A DNA stretch of 64,000 nt from Klebsiella grimontii (GCF_900200035.1 NZ_FZTC01000003.1:39854-103853); one strand, 5' to 3'. Numbered from the stretch's first letter, positions 26,471-40,586 are shown. Made by a program: numbers and translations. The notes: a model not told the origin generated them from the letters alone.

Positions 26471-26532
26471 ATTGTTACGCTATAAAAATAAAACCACAAT
26501 TAGTGAAATTGTTATTTGTGACGACAATCGCA
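26471..26532 (-). promoter_or_regulatory. bglH promoter with CRP-like site
   Basis: On the minus strand TTGTGG (26499-26494) and AACAAT (26476-26471) are spaced by 17 bases. A 9-of-10 CRP match, TGTGA-N6-TCGCA on the plus strand, is at 26517-26532, centred about 60 bases upstream of the implied start. The rest of the 472-base gap between phoU and bglH holds the two terminators and the inverted repeat after phoU. Confidence 0.6.
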
Positions 26533-26572
26533 CCGTTATTGTTAATGAAAAAATAACTTAAACATATATCAT

Positions 26573-26608
26573 AACTAATTCTGATATATCCTTTTATCAG
26601 AATTAGTT
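26573..26608. terminator. Inverted repeat after phoU
   Basis: A perfect 14-base inverted repeat (AACTAATTCTGATA, arms 26573-26586 and 26595-26608) with an 8-base loop lies 11 bases after the phoU stop. Its stem is AT-rich and the tail is not purely U, so termination of the pst operon here is likely but not certain. Confidence 0.6.
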
Positions 26609-26619
26609 TCTGTGATTTA

Positions 26620-27345
26620 TTACTCTTTGGGATCTTTTCCCGCCAGCAGTTTATCCAGCTCGTCACCGCCAACGTGACGGAAATCCTGACCTTTGACGAA
26701 GTAGAAAATATATTCGCAGATATTCTGGCAACGATCGCCGATACGCTCAATCGAGCGGGCGCAGAACAGCGCGGTCAACACGCTTGGAATAGTGCGCGAA
26801 TCTTCCATCATATAGGTCATCAACTGACGTACGATGCCTTCATATTCCTGGTCAACTTTCTTATCTTCGCGATAAATACGCACGGCTTCATCAAGGTCCA
26901 TACGCGCAAAGGCATCCAGTACATCGTGCAGCATCTGCACGGTATGGCGCCCCAGCGATTCCAGGCTTACCAGCAGCGGCTGATGCTGCTGGGAGAATTT
27001 TTCCAGCGCGGTGCGGCAGATTTTATCCGCGACGTCGCCGATACGTTCCAGCTCGGCGATGGTTTTGATAATCGCCATCACCAGGCGCAGGTCGCTGGCG
27101 GTTGGCTGACGCTTGGCGATGATGCGTACACAGGCTTCATCGATCGCGACTTCCATCATATTGACCTGCTTATCGCCGTCGATAACGCGCTTCGCCAGCT
27201 CGCTGTCCTGGTTATGCATCGCGGTGATCGCATCAGAAAGCTGCTGTTCCACCAGCCCACCCATGGTCATGACCTGGGTGCGGATGTACTCCAGTTCGGC
27301 GTTGAACTGGCCGGAAATATGTTTGTTAAGATTTAGGTTATCCAT
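26620..27345 (-). CDS. phoU: Phosphate signalling complex protein PhoU
   Basis: PhoU links the PstSCAB transporter to the PhoR/PhoB two-component system and holds the Pho regulon off when phosphate is plentiful. The 241-residue product has the two-repeat, all-helical PhoU fold with the metal-binding E-x-x-x-D patterns ([13 protein letters not shown] near residue 90 and [13 protein letters not shown] near 196). Full E. coli length. It is the last gene of pstS-pstC-pstA-pstB-phoU, 49 bases after pstB. Confidence 0.97.
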   Translation of the reverse strand: MDNLNLNKHISGQFNAELEYIRTQVMTMGGLVEQQLSDAITAMHNQDSELAKRVIDGDKQVNMMEVAIDEACVRIIAKRQPTASDLRLVMAIIKTIAELERIGDVADKICRTALEKFSQQHQPLLVSLESLGRHTVQMLHDVLDAFARMDLDEAVRIYREDKKVDQEYEGIVRQLMTYMMEDSRTIPSVLTALFCARSIERIGDRCQNICEYIFYFVKGQDFRHVGGDELDKLLAGKDPKE

Positions 27346-27394
27346 AGTATCTCCTGATTGCCCAATAGGTTAGAGCCTGAAAGCAGAAGGGCAA

Positions 27395-30068
<2,674 letters not shown>

Positions 30069-30132
30069 TTACTCTTCAGTTTCGGGCCAGAAAAAAACGT
30101 AGTTTACTGATCTTTCTGACAAAGGTAATGCC

Positions 30133-30201
30133 ATACCCTAAATAATTCGAGCTGCAGGCAAGCGCTGCCAACGCGCCTGTAGCTCGAAGTATGACGGGTA
30201 T
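30133..30201. repeat. MITE-like 69-bp inverted-repeat element between pstS and pstC
   Basis: The element begins ATACCCTAAATAATTCGAG and ends with its approximate complement (AGCTCGAAGTATGACGGGTAT). Terminal ATACCC/GGGTAT and inner TTCGAGCT/AGCTCGAA arms are perfect. I recall this end sequence from a short dispersed repeat common in Klebsiella, Enterobacter and Serratia intergenic regions, usually longer than here. The last base abuts the pstS stop codon, so the pst transcript carries it as a hairpin. Confidence 0.75.
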
Positions 30202-31241
30202 TAGTACAGCGCTTTACCGCTGCTATCCTTGACGTTGGTCTTCCATGCCGCGCGAACCTGCTCAACCACGCTTTCCGGCAGGGTTGCATAATCCAGCGCG
30301 TTAGCCTCTTTACCGCCGTTTTTATACGCCCAGTCGAAGAACTTCAGCACTTCAGCGGTCTGCTCTGGCTTGTTGGAAGCCTTGTGAACCAGAATGAAGG
30401 TGGTCGAGGTAATCGGCCATGCGTTGTCGCCTTTCTGGTTAGTCAGATCCTGTGCAAAGGATTTGCTCCAGTCGATTTCTTTCGCCGCGTTAGCGAAGTT
30501 ATCTTCAGTCGGGCTCACCGGCTTGCCATCGGCGGACAGCAGTTTGGTGTAAGCGAGGTTATTCTGTTTTGCGTAGGCATATTCGACGTAGCCGATAGAA
30601 CCCGGCAGACGCTGAACAAACGCGGCGATGCCGTCGTTGCCCTTACCGCCCAGTCCGGTCGGCCAGTTTACGGTTGAACCCGCGCCGATTTTAGATTTCC
30701 ACTCTTCATTCACCTTCGCCAGATAGCTGGTGAAAACGAAGGAAGTACCGGAACCATCGGCACGACGAACAACGGCGATATTCTGAGAAGGCAGCTTCAT
30801 GCCCGGGTTGAGCTTAGCAATCGCTGCATCATCCCATTTTTTGATTTTGCCAAGGTAGATATCACCCAGCGTTTTACCATCAAGCACCAGCTCGCCGGAT
30901 TTCACGCCAGGCAGGTTAATCGCCAGCACCACGCCGCCGATAACGGTCGGGAACTGGAACAGACCTTCCTGAGCCAGTTTATCGTCAGCCAGAGGGGCAT
31001 CAGAAGCGCCAAAGTCTACGGTGTTGGCCGTAATTTGTTTTACGCCGCCAGAGGAGCCGATACCCTGGTAATTAACTTTATTACCCGTTTCTTTGTTATA
31101 GGTATCTGCCCACTTGGCATACACCGGCGCGGGGAAAGTTGCGCCTGCGCCAGTCAGGCTTGCTGCTGCAAAAACAGAGAAAGCGCTCATCGATAAGGTC
31201 GCGGCGACAACTGTTGCGACGGTGGTACGCATAACGTTCAT
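30201..31241 (-). CDS. pstS: Phosphate-binding periplasmic protein PstS
   Basis: PstS captures phosphate in the periplasm and hands it to PstCA. I choose the ATG at 31239-31241, with GGAGAC upstream, giving 346 residues as in E. coli; upstream in-frame codons to 31292 lie in the leader. Residues 1-25 are a Sec signal (cleavage after VFA). Phosphate ligands are visible in [19 protein letters not shown] and [12 protein letters not shown]. It is the first and probably most highly expressed gene of the operon, controlled by Pho boxes directly upstream. Confidence 0.97.
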   Translation of the reverse strand: MNVMRTTVATVVAATLSMSAFSVFAAASLTGAGATFPAPVYAKWADTYNKETGNKVNYQGIGSSGGVKQITANTVDFGASDAPLADDKLAQEGLFQFPTVIGGVVLAINLPGVKSGELVLDGKTLGDIYLGKIKKWDDAAIAKLNPGMKLPSQNIAVVRRADGSGTSFVFTSYLAKVNEEWKSKIGAGSTVNWPTGLGGKGNDGIAAFVQRLPGSIGYVEYAYAKQNNLAYTKLLSADGKPVSPTEDNFANAAKEIDWSKSFAQDLTNQKGDNAWPITSTTFILVHKASNKPEQTAEVLKFFDWAYKNGGKEANALDYATLPESVVEQVRAAWKTNVKDSSGKALY

Positions 31242-31305
31242 AATGTCTCCTGCTGGATTCGTAAACCATTGTTTCGAAGCTATGGTGAGCAAAATAGGAC
31301 AAACA

Positions 31306-31346
31306 GGTGACAGTAAAATGTACGAATTATTACAGTTTTATGACAG
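31306..31346 (-). promoter_or_regulatory. Tandem Pho boxes of the pst promoter
   Basis: On the minus strand CTGTCATAAAACTGTAAT (31346-31329) and GTACATTTTACTGTCACC (31323-31306) are two PhoB-binding units of the CTGTCAT-type direct-repeat structure, almost the same as those of E. coli pstS. They indicate induction at low phosphate. The remaining part of the 316-base pstS-glmS gap holds only the glmS terminator. Confidence 0.9.
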
Positions 31347-31513
31347 GCGAAAAGGCGGGATTTCACGCTAAATAAAAACAATACAAATCATATTGTTAAT
31401 AAAGATAATGAGGAAAAGATTGCCGAAAAATTTTATTTTTATGACGGCAAAAAAGCGTCTCAAAAATGACAGACTGTCATAAAGCGGGTGGGATCTCGCC
31501 GTTCGCCGCAAAT

Positions 31514-31539
31514 AAAAAGGGCTGCCGGACGGCAGCCCT
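31514..31539 (-). terminator. glmUS operon terminator
   Basis: On the minus strand AGGGCTGCC and GGCAGCCCT pair over 9 bases with a GTCC loop, followed by TTTTTATT. It is 18 bases after the glmS stop and is a canonical intrinsic terminator. Confidence 0.9.
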
Positions 31540-31557
31540 GTCACGATGTAAAAACCG

Positions 31558-33387
31558 TTATTCCACGGTAACCGATTTCGCCAGGTTACGCGGCTGGTCA
31601 ACGTCAGTCCCTTTGATCAGCGCGACGTGATACGCCAGCAGCTGCAGCGGTACGGTGTAGAAGATTGGCGCGATAACCTCTTCAACGTGCGGCATCTCGA
31701 TGATGTGCATATTGTCGCTGCTGGTGAAACCCGCATCGCCGTCAGCAAAGACGTACAGCTGGCCGCCGCGGGCGCGAACTTCTTCAATGTTGGATTTCAG
31801 TTTTTCCAGCAGTTCGTTGTTCGGCGCCACCACCACTACCGGCATCTCAGCGTCAATCAGCGCCAGCGGACCATGCTTCAGCTCACCGGCAGCATAGGCT
31901 TCTGCGTGAATATAGGAGATCTCTTTCAGCTTCAGCGCCCCTTCGAGGGCGATGGGATACTGATCGCCGCGTCCAAGGAACAGCGCGTGGTGTTTGTCAG
32001 AGAAATTCTCAGCCAGCGCTTCGATACGCTTATCCTGCGAAAGCACCTGCTCAATGCGGCTCGGCAGCGCCTGCAGGCCATGCACGATCTCGTGTTCGAT
32101 AGCGGCGTCCTGGCCTTTGAGGCGCGCCAGTTTCGCCACCAGCATCAGCAGAACGGTCAGCTGCGTAGTGAAGGCTTTGGTCGAGGCGACGCCGATTTCC
32201 GTTCCGGCGTTGGTCATCATCGCCAGATCGGATTCACGCACCAGAGAGGAACCAGGCACATTACAAATCGCCAGCGAGCCCAGATAGCCCAGCTCTTTCG
32301 ACAGGCGCAGACCGGCCAGCGTATCTGCCGTTTCGCCTGACTGAGAGAGGGTGATCATCAGGCTGTTGCGACGCACGGCCGATTTGCGGTAGCGGAACTC
32401 GGAGGCAATTTCGACATCGCACGGTACCCCTGCCAGCGACTCAAACCAGTAGCGGGAAACCATACCTGAGTTATAGGAGGTGCCGCAGGCGATGATCTGA
32501 ATATGCTCAACCTGCGACAGCAGCTCGTTAGCCTGCGGGCCCAGCTCGCTTAAATCAACCTCACCATGGCTAATACGCCCGGAAAGGGTATTTTTGATAG
32601 CGTTCGGCTGCTCGTAGATCTCTTTTTGCATGTAGTGGCGATAGATACCTTTATCGCCCGCATCGTACTGCAGATTGGATTCGATGTCCGGGCGCTGCAC
32701 TTCGGCGCCGGATTTATCAAAGATAGTCACCGAACGGCGGGTAACCTCAGCAATATCGCCCTCTTCGAGGAAGATAAAGCGGCGGGTAACCGGCAGCAGC
32801 GCCAGCTGATCGGAGGCAATGAAGTTTTCCCCCATCCCCAGGCCAATGACCAGCGGGCTGCCTGAACGAGCGGCCAGCAGCGTACCCGGATCGCGGGTAT
32901 CCATGATCACGGTGCCGTAAGCGCCACGCAGCTGCGGGATGGTTCGCAGAACGGCTTCACGCAGGGTGCCGCCTTGTTCCAGCTCCCAGTGAACGAGATG
33001 CGCAATCACTTCCGTGTCAGTCTCGGAGACAAAAACGTAGCCTCGCGACTGCAACAGCTCGCGCAGCGGCTCATGGTTTTCGATGATCCCGTTATGCACC
33101 ACCACAATATGGTCAGAAACATGCGGATGCGCGTTACCTTCAGACGGTTCGCCGTGCGTCGCCCAGCGGGTATGGGCAATCCCGGTACCGCCGTGCAACG
33201 GATGTTCTTCCAGTGCCTGGGCCAGCATCTGTACTTTCCCAAGGCGACGAACGCGGTTCATATGACCTTCGTTATCGACGACTGCCAGACCGGCAGAGTC
33301 GTAACCGCGGTATTCCAGACGACGTAAACCTTCGAGAAGGATTTCAGCAATATCACGCTGCGCGACTGCGCCAACAATTCCACACAT
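31558..33387 (-). CDS. glmS: Glutamine:fructose-6-phosphate aminotransferase GlmS
   Basis: GlmS makes glucosamine-6-phosphate from fructose-6-phosphate and glutamine, the first step to UDP-GlcNAc for peptidoglycan and lipopolysaccharide. The 609-residue enzyme has the N-terminal nucleophile Cys2 (MCGIVGAV) of the glutaminase domain and two SIS domains with SQSGETADT (about residue 348) and ESxxAxEL-type [13 protein letters not shown], and ends KSVTVE. The ribosome site is weak, as expected for a gene activated post-transcriptionally by the GlmZ/GlmY small RNAs in enterobacteria. Confidence 0.98.
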   Translation of the reverse strand: MCGIVGAVAQRDIAEILLEGLRRLEYRGYDSAGLAVVDNEGHMNRVRRLGKVQMLAQALEEHPLHGGTGIAHTRWATHGEPSEGNAHPHVSDHIVVVHNGIIENHEPLRELLQSRGYVFVSETDTEVIAHLVHWELEQGGTLREAVLRTIPQLRGAYGTVIMDTRDPGTLLAARSGSPLVIGLGMGENFIASDQLALLPVTRRFIFLEEGDIAEVTRRSVTIFDKSGAEVQRPDIESNLQYDAGDKGIYRHYMQKEIYEQPNAIKNTLSGRISHGEVDLSELGPQANELLSQVEHIQIIACGTSYNSGMVSRYWFESLAGVPCDVEIASEFRYRKSAVRRNSLMITLSQSGETADTLAGLRLSKELGYLGSLAICNVPGSSLVRESDLAMMTNAGTEIGVASTKAFTTQLTVLLMLVAKLARLKGQDAAIEHEIVHGLQALPSRIEQVLSQDKRIEALAENFSDKHHALFLGRGDQYPIALEGALKLKEISYIHAEAYAAGELKHGPLALIDAEMPVVVVAPNNELLEKLKSNIEEVRARGGQLYVFADGDAGFTSSDNMHIIEMPHVEEVIAPIFYTVPLQLLAYHVALIKGTDVDQPRNLAKSVTVE

Positions 33388-33568
33388 AGTTTTTCATTCC
33401 GATTTTGGCTGTATGCCATACGTTGTCGGTCAACCTGTTTACCCGAATTTCGGGCGCCCCGAGCCTTGTAGAGAGTGGGGTTATTTTTATGGGTACTGCC
33501 GTGGGGGGAGGATTATGTTATCCCCTCACCCCGCTCTTTCTCCCCGAAAGGGCGAAAGAGAAATAGCG
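33388..33568 (-). other. glmU-glmS intercistronic region
   Basis: These 181 bases hold no gene. On the transcript strand they contain a hairpin (CTCTTTC/GAAAGAG arms around 33534-33562) inside a repeat-like stretch rich in CCCCTCACCCC motifs, then the glmS leader with a poor Shine-Dalgarno (CGGAA). In E. coli this region is processed by RNase E and is where GlmZ pairs to unmask the glmS start. By analogy it should act so here; I could not verify the pairing. Confidence 0.55.
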
Positions 33569-34939
33569 TTACTTTTTCTTCACCGGGCGCTGCCAGCCCT
33601 GTTTATGGACCTGCGGCACGCGGCTTAACACTAATTCATTATCGGCAACGTCACGCGTTACCGTTGTTCCTGCGGCAATGGTGACGCCATTGCCGACGGT
33701 CACCGGCGCGACCAGCTGGCTGTCAGAGCCAACAAACACGTCATCGCCAATCACCGTTTTGTGCTTATTTGCGCCATCATAGTTACAGGTGATGGTGCCC
33801 GCGCCGATATTGACGTTATCGCCAATCTCGGCGTCTCCGAGATAGGAGAGATGCCCGGCTTTTGTGCCTTTACCCAAGCGCGCCTTTTTAATTTCGACAA
33901 AGTTGCCAACGTGCGCGCCTTCCAGAAGCTCAGCGCCTGGGCGCAGCCGCGCGAACGGTCCAATGGTACAGGCGGCTTCCAGATGCGCATCCTCCACCAC
34001 GGTATAGGGGCTAATCTCGCAATCATCACCAATGGTGCTGTTCTTGATGACGCAGCCAGCGCCGATCTTGACCCGATCCCCCAGCACCACGTCACCTTCG
34101 AGGATAACGTTAGTATCAATTTCGACATCGCGCCCGTGTTTCAGCACGCCGCGCAGATCAAAACGCGCCGGATCGCGCAGCATAACGCCCGCGAGCAGCA
34201 GCTTTTCAGCCTGTTCAGACTGCCAGACGCGTTCAAGGCGGGAGAGCTGCAGGCGGTTATTCACGCCTTCCACTTCGCTTAACCGTCGCGGATGTACAGC
34301 GGTAATTTCACGACCTTCTTGATAGGCCATGGCGATAATGTCGGTGATGTAGTATTCGCCCTGAACGTTGTTGTTGGTGAGCTTAGCCAGCCAGCGTTTA
34401 AGATCCGCCCCGTTGGCGACCAGAATCCCGGTATTAATTTCCTGAATCCGGCGCTGCTCTTCGCTGGCGTCTTTATGCTCAACAATACCCGTCACCGCGC
34501 CGTTATCGCGCGTAATGCGGCCATAGCCGGTCGGATCGTCCAGCTTCACCGTCAACAGGCCGATACCGCCCTGCGGTTTCGCGTCCCGCAGGCGCTGTAA
34601 TGTTTCGACGGAAATAAGCGGCACGTCGCCGTACAGCATCAGGATATCTTCATCGTCGCTGAAGAACGGCGCCGCCTGCTGCATAGCGTGGCCGGTACCA
34701 AGCTGTTCGGCCTGTAGAACCCAGTTAAGATTGTCTTCGCGCAGCGTCTGGCGAAGCAGGTCGCCGCCGTGCCCGTACACCAGATGTACGGCGGATGCCC
34801 CTAATTCTTTAGCCGCATCAATAACATGCTGCACCATCGGCTTTCCGGCCAGCGAATGCAACACCTTAGGAAGATCGGAATACATGCGGGTACCTTTGCC
34901 TGCGGCAAGAATAACCACGCTCATCGGACTGTTTGACAT
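33569..34939 (-). CDS. glmU: Bifunctional N-acetylglucosamine-1-phosphate uridyltransferase / glucosamine-1-phosphate acetyltransferase
   Basis: GlmU acetylates glucosamine-1-phosphate and couples it to UTP, producing UDP-GlcNAc. I choose the ATG at 34937-34939 (456 residues, as in E. coli) because CAGG stands 6 bases upstream; the ATG two codons earlier abuts it. The N-terminal Rossmann domain has [15 protein letters not shown] (about 13-27), and the C-terminal domain is a left-handed beta-helix of hexapeptide repeats ([18 protein letters not shown]). It precedes glmS on the same transcript. Confidence 0.97.
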   Translation of the reverse strand: MSNSPMSVVILAAGKGTRMYSDLPKVLHSLAGKPMVQHVIDAAKELGASAVHLVYGHGGDLLRQTLREDNLNWVLQAEQLGTGHAMQQAAPFFSDDEDILMLYGDVPLISVETLQRLRDAKPQGGIGLLTVKLDDPTGYGRITRDNGAVTGIVEHKDASEEQRRIQEINTGILVANGADLKRWLAKLTNNNVQGEYYITDIIAMAYQEGREITAVHPRRLSEVEGVNNRLQLSRLERVWQSEQAEKLLLAGVMLRDPARFDLRGVLKHGRDVEIDTNVILEGDVVLGDRVKIGAGCVIKNSTIGDDCEISPYTVVEDAHLEAACTIGPFARLRPGAELLEGAHVGNFVEIKKARLGKGTKAGHLSYLGDAEIGDNVNIGAGTITCNYDGANKHKTVIGDDVFVGSDSQLVAPVTVGNGVTIAAGTTVTRDVADNELVLSRVPQVHKQGWQRPVKKK

Positions 34940-35212
34940 ACGCATCCTGACTGCTGTTAGAACGAAAAGTAAAAGCCTTTCACGTTGAAATATCTACATA
35001 TTTTTCATCATGAAACGAGACGAAGATAAAACGCACAAGCGTAACGCTATACACCATTTTAGGTGGGTATTTTTAGCCAGCGCAAACCCGTTTAGCGCAA
35101 AAAAAGCATTTTAACGGGGAGGGATACCGGCTATCCCTCTGCTTTTGCTGTTTTTTTGATGGAAAAATAAAGAAAATCCATAAAGTAAAACGCGGTTTTA
35201 ATATTCATTAAT

Positions 35213-35255
35213 TGTGACGCAATAAATAGAAACACCATTTCATTTTCCTGATAAT
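35213..35255 (+). promoter_or_regulatory. pelX promoter with KdgR-like and CRP-like sites
   Basis: A 21-base sequence at 35225-35245 (AATAGAAACA, then CCATTTCATTT) agrees with the palindromic KdgR consensus at 16 of about 20 informative positions. A CRP-like half-consensus TGTGA-N6-AAATA is at 35213-35228. GATAAT at 35250-35255 is a plausible -10, placing the CRP centre near -41 and the KdgR box over the -35 region. The remaining 345-base gap from glmU is AT-rich and includes a hairpin (GAGGGATA/TATCCCTC, 35119-35139) of unknown role. Confidence 0.6.
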
Positions 35256-35284
35256 GCCGGTTAATAATTACCCAGGAGAAAAAA

Positions 35285-37456
35285 ATGAAAAACAAAATAC
35301 CTTTGGCATTAACCCTTTGCAGTACGATGATCGCGCTACCGCTGCAGGCCAACGAAGGCCATCAGTGGCGGGCAATCGCCTTTGGGCAATCCACCGACAG
35401 TAACTTTTCCTCGAACGTGTTGCCGGAAAAAATTGGCGTCAATGATGTCACCATTGCCGGGAAAAAGCTGACGCAGCAGGATTCCGCCGATCTCAGCCAG
35501 CCCATTACCATCGAGAGCCGGGGAGGTAAAATTGCCAACTCCCACGACGGACTGACCTTCTTTTACACCGAGCTGCCAACCAATAAGAATTTTATCCTGC
35601 AGGCTACGGTGACCGTCGATCAGTTTGGACCGGAAAATGGCGCGCGTCCGGCGGCGCAGGAAGGCGCGGGACTGCTGGTCCGCGACGTCATTGGCAACCC
35701 GCGCCAACAGCCTCTCAAGGTCGGCTACGAAGAGTTCCCGGCGGCATCCAATATGGTGATGAACGCCATTATGACCCAGGATAAAAAAGATGGCTCGCAT
35801 ATCAAGCTGCAGGCTATTAGCCGGGAAGGGATAACCCAACCGTGGGGCAATGCGGGCGCTGCAATCAAGCGTCAAAGTTACAAAGAGAAAATCGATATCC
35901 AGCAAACCCCGACGTTTCAGCTTAAGCTGGAACGCACTAACGACGGATTTATTACCTCATGGGCGGCAACGGGCAGTAATGAATGGGTAAGCCAGCGGGT
36001 TCCTCACGCCGATCTGATTGCTCAGCAGGATAAAGAACATTACTACGTCGGTTTCTTCGCCTCACGTAACGCCAAAATCACCGTCAGCAATGCTTCCCTG
36101 ACGACCTCCGCGGCAAATACGGTTCCCTCCGCCCCGTATGTTGCCAAAAGCTGGCCGCCGGTCATGCAAATTGCCTCGGGGACAAAAAGCCAGAGCAAAG
36201 AGTATCTCCTGCAGGCGCGCACGAATAGTGACGGGCGCATCACCGTGCGTCAGGATGAAGTGGTGATCGGGCAGGATAAAGCCGTGAAGGCCGGAGAGAT
36301 GTATACCCAGCCTGCCGTTCTGAAAGATAAAAGCACATTCGAAATTAGCTTCACTCCAGCCACCGGCGCAAACACGCTGACCCAAACGCTGACGGTTGAA
36401 CAGAGCGCCAATGTGACAGGCAATACGCTGTACGCCGCGCCGGATGGGCTGTCGCAGGCTAAAGGGACGACGGACTCGCCGCTGGATTTAGCCACCGCTG
36501 TCGACCTCGTTCCCCCTGGCGGGCAAATTGTATTAGCCGCCGGTGATTATCCGCAAACAACCATCCCGGTTAGCGCCAGCGGCCTGAAAGACAAAGTCAA
36601 AACCCTGAAAGCCGACGGAAAAGCCGTGATTCACGGGCTCCTGCTGGATGCCAGCTACTGGCATATCAATGGAGTAGACATTACGGACAAGAGCCTGCGC
36701 GTACAGGGTAGCCATAACCTGATCGAGAACGTCACCGCGTATCGGAACGATGATACCGGCATTCAAATTTCCTCTCCGGCGGATGTCGGACGCCCGCTGT
36801 GGGCCAGCCATAACCGGGTGGTGAATTCTGAATCCTTTAATAACGAAGATCCGGGTAAAATTAACGCCGATGGCTTTGCGGTGAAAATGCGCGTAGGGGA
36901 GGGTAACCGGCTGGAGGGCTGTTACTCACACGATAATATCGACGACGGCTTCGATCTGTTCAATAAAATTGAGGACGGCGCTAACGGCGTTGTGGTAATC
37001 GAGAACTCCATTGCCCGCAATAATACCAGCAACGGCTTTAAGCTCGGTGGGGAAGGGCAGCCGGTCGCCCACGAGGTACGCAACAGCATCGCCATCGGCA
37101 ATCATCTGGACGGTTTTACCGACAACTTCAATCCTGGCAAGCTGGTAGTGGTCAATAACGTCGCGGTGGATAACCAGCGCTTTAACTATCTATTCCGCCC
37201 AAGCCCGTATGGCGCACCGGAAACGCAGGGTACCTTCAGCGATAACCTTTCTCTGCGCAGCCAGCCGGGGAAATATGACGATGCCGTTATCGGGAACATT
37301 GATGATAGCAACTACTTTATCCACGGTGGCCGAAGCATCAACGCCCAGGGAAAGAGCATTCACAGCGCCGACTATCAGACTCTGACGCTGCCGGATCCGC
37401 TGACGCGTGAGGCCGACGGCAGCTTTAACACCGGTAACTTCCTTAGCCGCAATTAA
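35285..37456 (+). CDS. pelX: Pectate lyase family 9 enzyme, PelX-like exopolygalacturonate lyase
   Basis: The 723-residue protein has a Sec signal (cleavage near residue 22, LQA), an N-terminal beta-rich region to about 380, and a right-handed parallel beta-helix domain. The family 9 active-site pattern is clear: HDNIDDGFDLF with D553, D554 and D557 as calcium ligands, and NGFKLGG with K586 as the likely catalytic base. Length and signal peptide fit PelX of Dickeya, a periplasmic exo-enzyme releasing unsaturated digalacturonates. AGGAG precedes the ATG. It is a single-gene unit inserted between glmU and the atp operon; no other pectin genes are nearby. Endo versus exo action is inferred from length only. 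Confidence 0.85.
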   Translation: MKNKIPLALTLCSTMIALPLQANEGHQWRAIAFGQSTDSNFSSNVLPEKIGVNDVTIAGKKLTQQDSADLSQPITIESRGGKIANSHDGLTFFYTELPTNKNFILQATVTVDQFGPENGARPAAQEGAGLLVRDVIGNPRQQPLKVGYEEFPAASNMVMNAIMTQDKKDGSHIKLQAISREGITQPWGNAGAAIKRQSYKEKIDIQQTPTFQLKLERTNDGFITSWAATGSNEWVSQRVPHADLIAQQDKEHYYVGFFASRNAKITVSNASLTTSAANTVPSAPYVAKSWPPVMQIASGTKSQSKEYLLQARTNSDGRITVRQDEVVIGQDKAVKAGEMYTQPAVLKDKSTFEISFTPATGANTLTQTLTVEQSANVTGNTLYAAPDGLSQAKGTTDSPLDLATAVDLVPPGGQIVLAAGDYPQTTIPVSASGLKDKVKTLKADGKAVIHGLLLDASYWHINGVDITDKSLRVQGSHNLIENVTAYRNDDTGIQISSPADVGRPLWASHNRVVNSESFNNEDPGKINADGFAVKMRVGEGNRLEGCYSHDNIDDGFDLFNKIEDGANGVVVIENSIARNNTSNGFKLGGEGQPVAHEVRNSIAIGNHLDGFTDNFNPGKLVVVNNVAVDNQRFNYLFRPSPYGAPETQGTFSDNLSLRSQPGKYDDAVIGNIDDSNYFIHGGRSINAQGKSIHSADYQTLTLPDPLTREADGSFNTGNFLSRN

Positions 37457-37478
37457 CCAGGGACACGCTAAAAACATA

Positions 37479-37505
37479 AAGGTCGCCCTCGGGCGACCTT
37501 TTTAC
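37479..37505. terminator. Bidirectional terminator after pelX
   Basis: AAGGTCGCC at 37479-37487 and GGCGACCTT at 37492-37500 form a 9-base stem with CTCG loop, followed by TTTTT on the plus strand. On the minus strand A/T-rich DNA also follows, so it could end the small downstream transcript on that side too. Confidence 0.85.
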
Positions 37506-37584
37506 TTCCTTTCCTGCTTCACACCGCATGTGTTGTCGTTTTAGTTAGCGGTACAGCGCATAAGCAGTCTGGAGAGCGGACTTC

Positions 37585-37656
37585 TTAGTGGTTGAACGTA
37601 CCGAAGGTTACGTTCATAGCACTGAAGAAAGCGACGATTTTATTAAGCAGTTTCAT
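37585..37656 (-). CDS. Candidate 23-residue small protein
   Basis: The minus strand carries an ATG (37656-37654) preceded at 7 bases by a good Shine-Dalgarno AGGA. It reads 23 codons to TAA: the peptide begins MKLLNKIVAFFSAM and ends FGTFNH. It has a basic start and a hydrophobic/aromatic core, suggesting membrane association or an amphipathic helix. I do not recognise it. Two CRP-like sites lie upstream and a bidirectional terminator downstream, so the unit has promoter, ribosome site, frame and terminator. It lies between pelX and atpC where E. coli has no gene. Translation is inferred. Confidence 0.55.
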   Translation of the reverse strand: MKLLNKIVAFFSAMNVTFGTFNH

Positions 37657-37701
37657 GATCTCTTCCTGGATAGCGATTACGTTTTTGATGAACTCTTTTT
37701 T

Positions 37702-37774
37702 TGTGATTAACATCACAAAAATAAGTCTACGCTTCATCTTTTAAACGATCAACAAAAATGAGATATACATCACA
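37702..37774 (-). promoter_or_regulatory. Two CRP-like sites upstream of the 23-codon ORF
   Basis: Site A, TGTGATTAACATCACA at 37702-37717, is a perfect match to the TGTGA-N6-TCACA core with flanking T/A symmetry. Site B, TGAGATATACATCACA at 37759-37774, matches 9 of 10 core bases. Their centres are 57 bases apart. A TAATCG -10-like hexamer on the minus strand (37679-37674) would put site A near -42, a class II position. FNR binding is less likely because the core reads GTGAT rather than TTGAT. Confidence 0.7.
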
Positions 37775-37823
37775 AAATTTTTAAACCCGCTTTTTAATTT
37801 TGCTTTTTCTGAAACGAAGCCAT

Positions 37824-37857
37824 AAAAAAGCCAGCCTGGAAACCAGACTGGCTTTTT
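37824..37857 (-). terminator. atp operon terminator
   Basis: On the minus strand AAAAAGCCAGTCTGG pairs with CCAGGCTGGCTTTTT (one mismatch) around a 3-base loop, followed by further T. It lies 16 bases after the atpC stop and is a strong intrinsic terminator. Confidence 0.9.
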
Positions 37858-37873
37858 AACGTTCAAGCCGGTG

Positions 37874-38293
37874 TTACATCGCTTTTTTGGTCAACTCGAT
37901 AACGCGCAGTTTAGCGATCGCTTTGGCCAGTTCCGCAGACGCCTGAGCGTAGTCCACGTCACCATGAGAGCTCTTAATGTGCTCTTCAGCCTTACGTTTC
38001 GCTTCCAGGGCTCGCGCTTCGTCGAGATCCTGGCCACGAATTGCCGTATCAGCCAGAACGGTCGTGCTACCCGGCTGCACTTCAAGAATGCCGCCTGACA
38101 GGTAGATAAATTCTTCGTGACCGTGCTGCTTAACGATGCGAATCATACCAGGCTTAATGGCGGTGAGCAGCGGCGCGTGCCCCGGGTAAATACCCAGTTC
38201 ACCTTCACTACCCGTTACCTGGATTTTCTCGACCAGACCAGAGAACATTTGTTTCTCTGCGCTGACGACGTCCAGGTGGTAAGTCATTGCCAT
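37874..38293 (-). CDS. atpC: ATP synthase F1 epsilon subunit
   Basis: Epsilon is part of the central rotor stalk and inhibits ATP hydrolysis through its C-terminal helices. The 139-residue product has the E. coli length, with the N-terminal beta-sandwich ([30 protein letters not shown]) and a helical C-terminal hairpin ending [12 protein letters not shown]. It is the last gene of atpIBEFHAGDC, 20 bases after atpD. Confidence 0.97.
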   Translation of the reverse strand: MAMTYHLDVVSAEKQMFSGLVEKIQVTGSEGELGIYPGHAPLLTAIKPGMIRIVKQHGHEEFIYLSGGILEVQPGSTTVLADTAIRGQDLDEARALEAKRKAEEHIKSSHGDVDYAQASAELAKAIAKLRVIELTKKAM

Positions 38294-38313
38294 ATCACCC
38301 TCCGATTAAGGCG

Positions 38314-40586
<2,273 letters not shown>

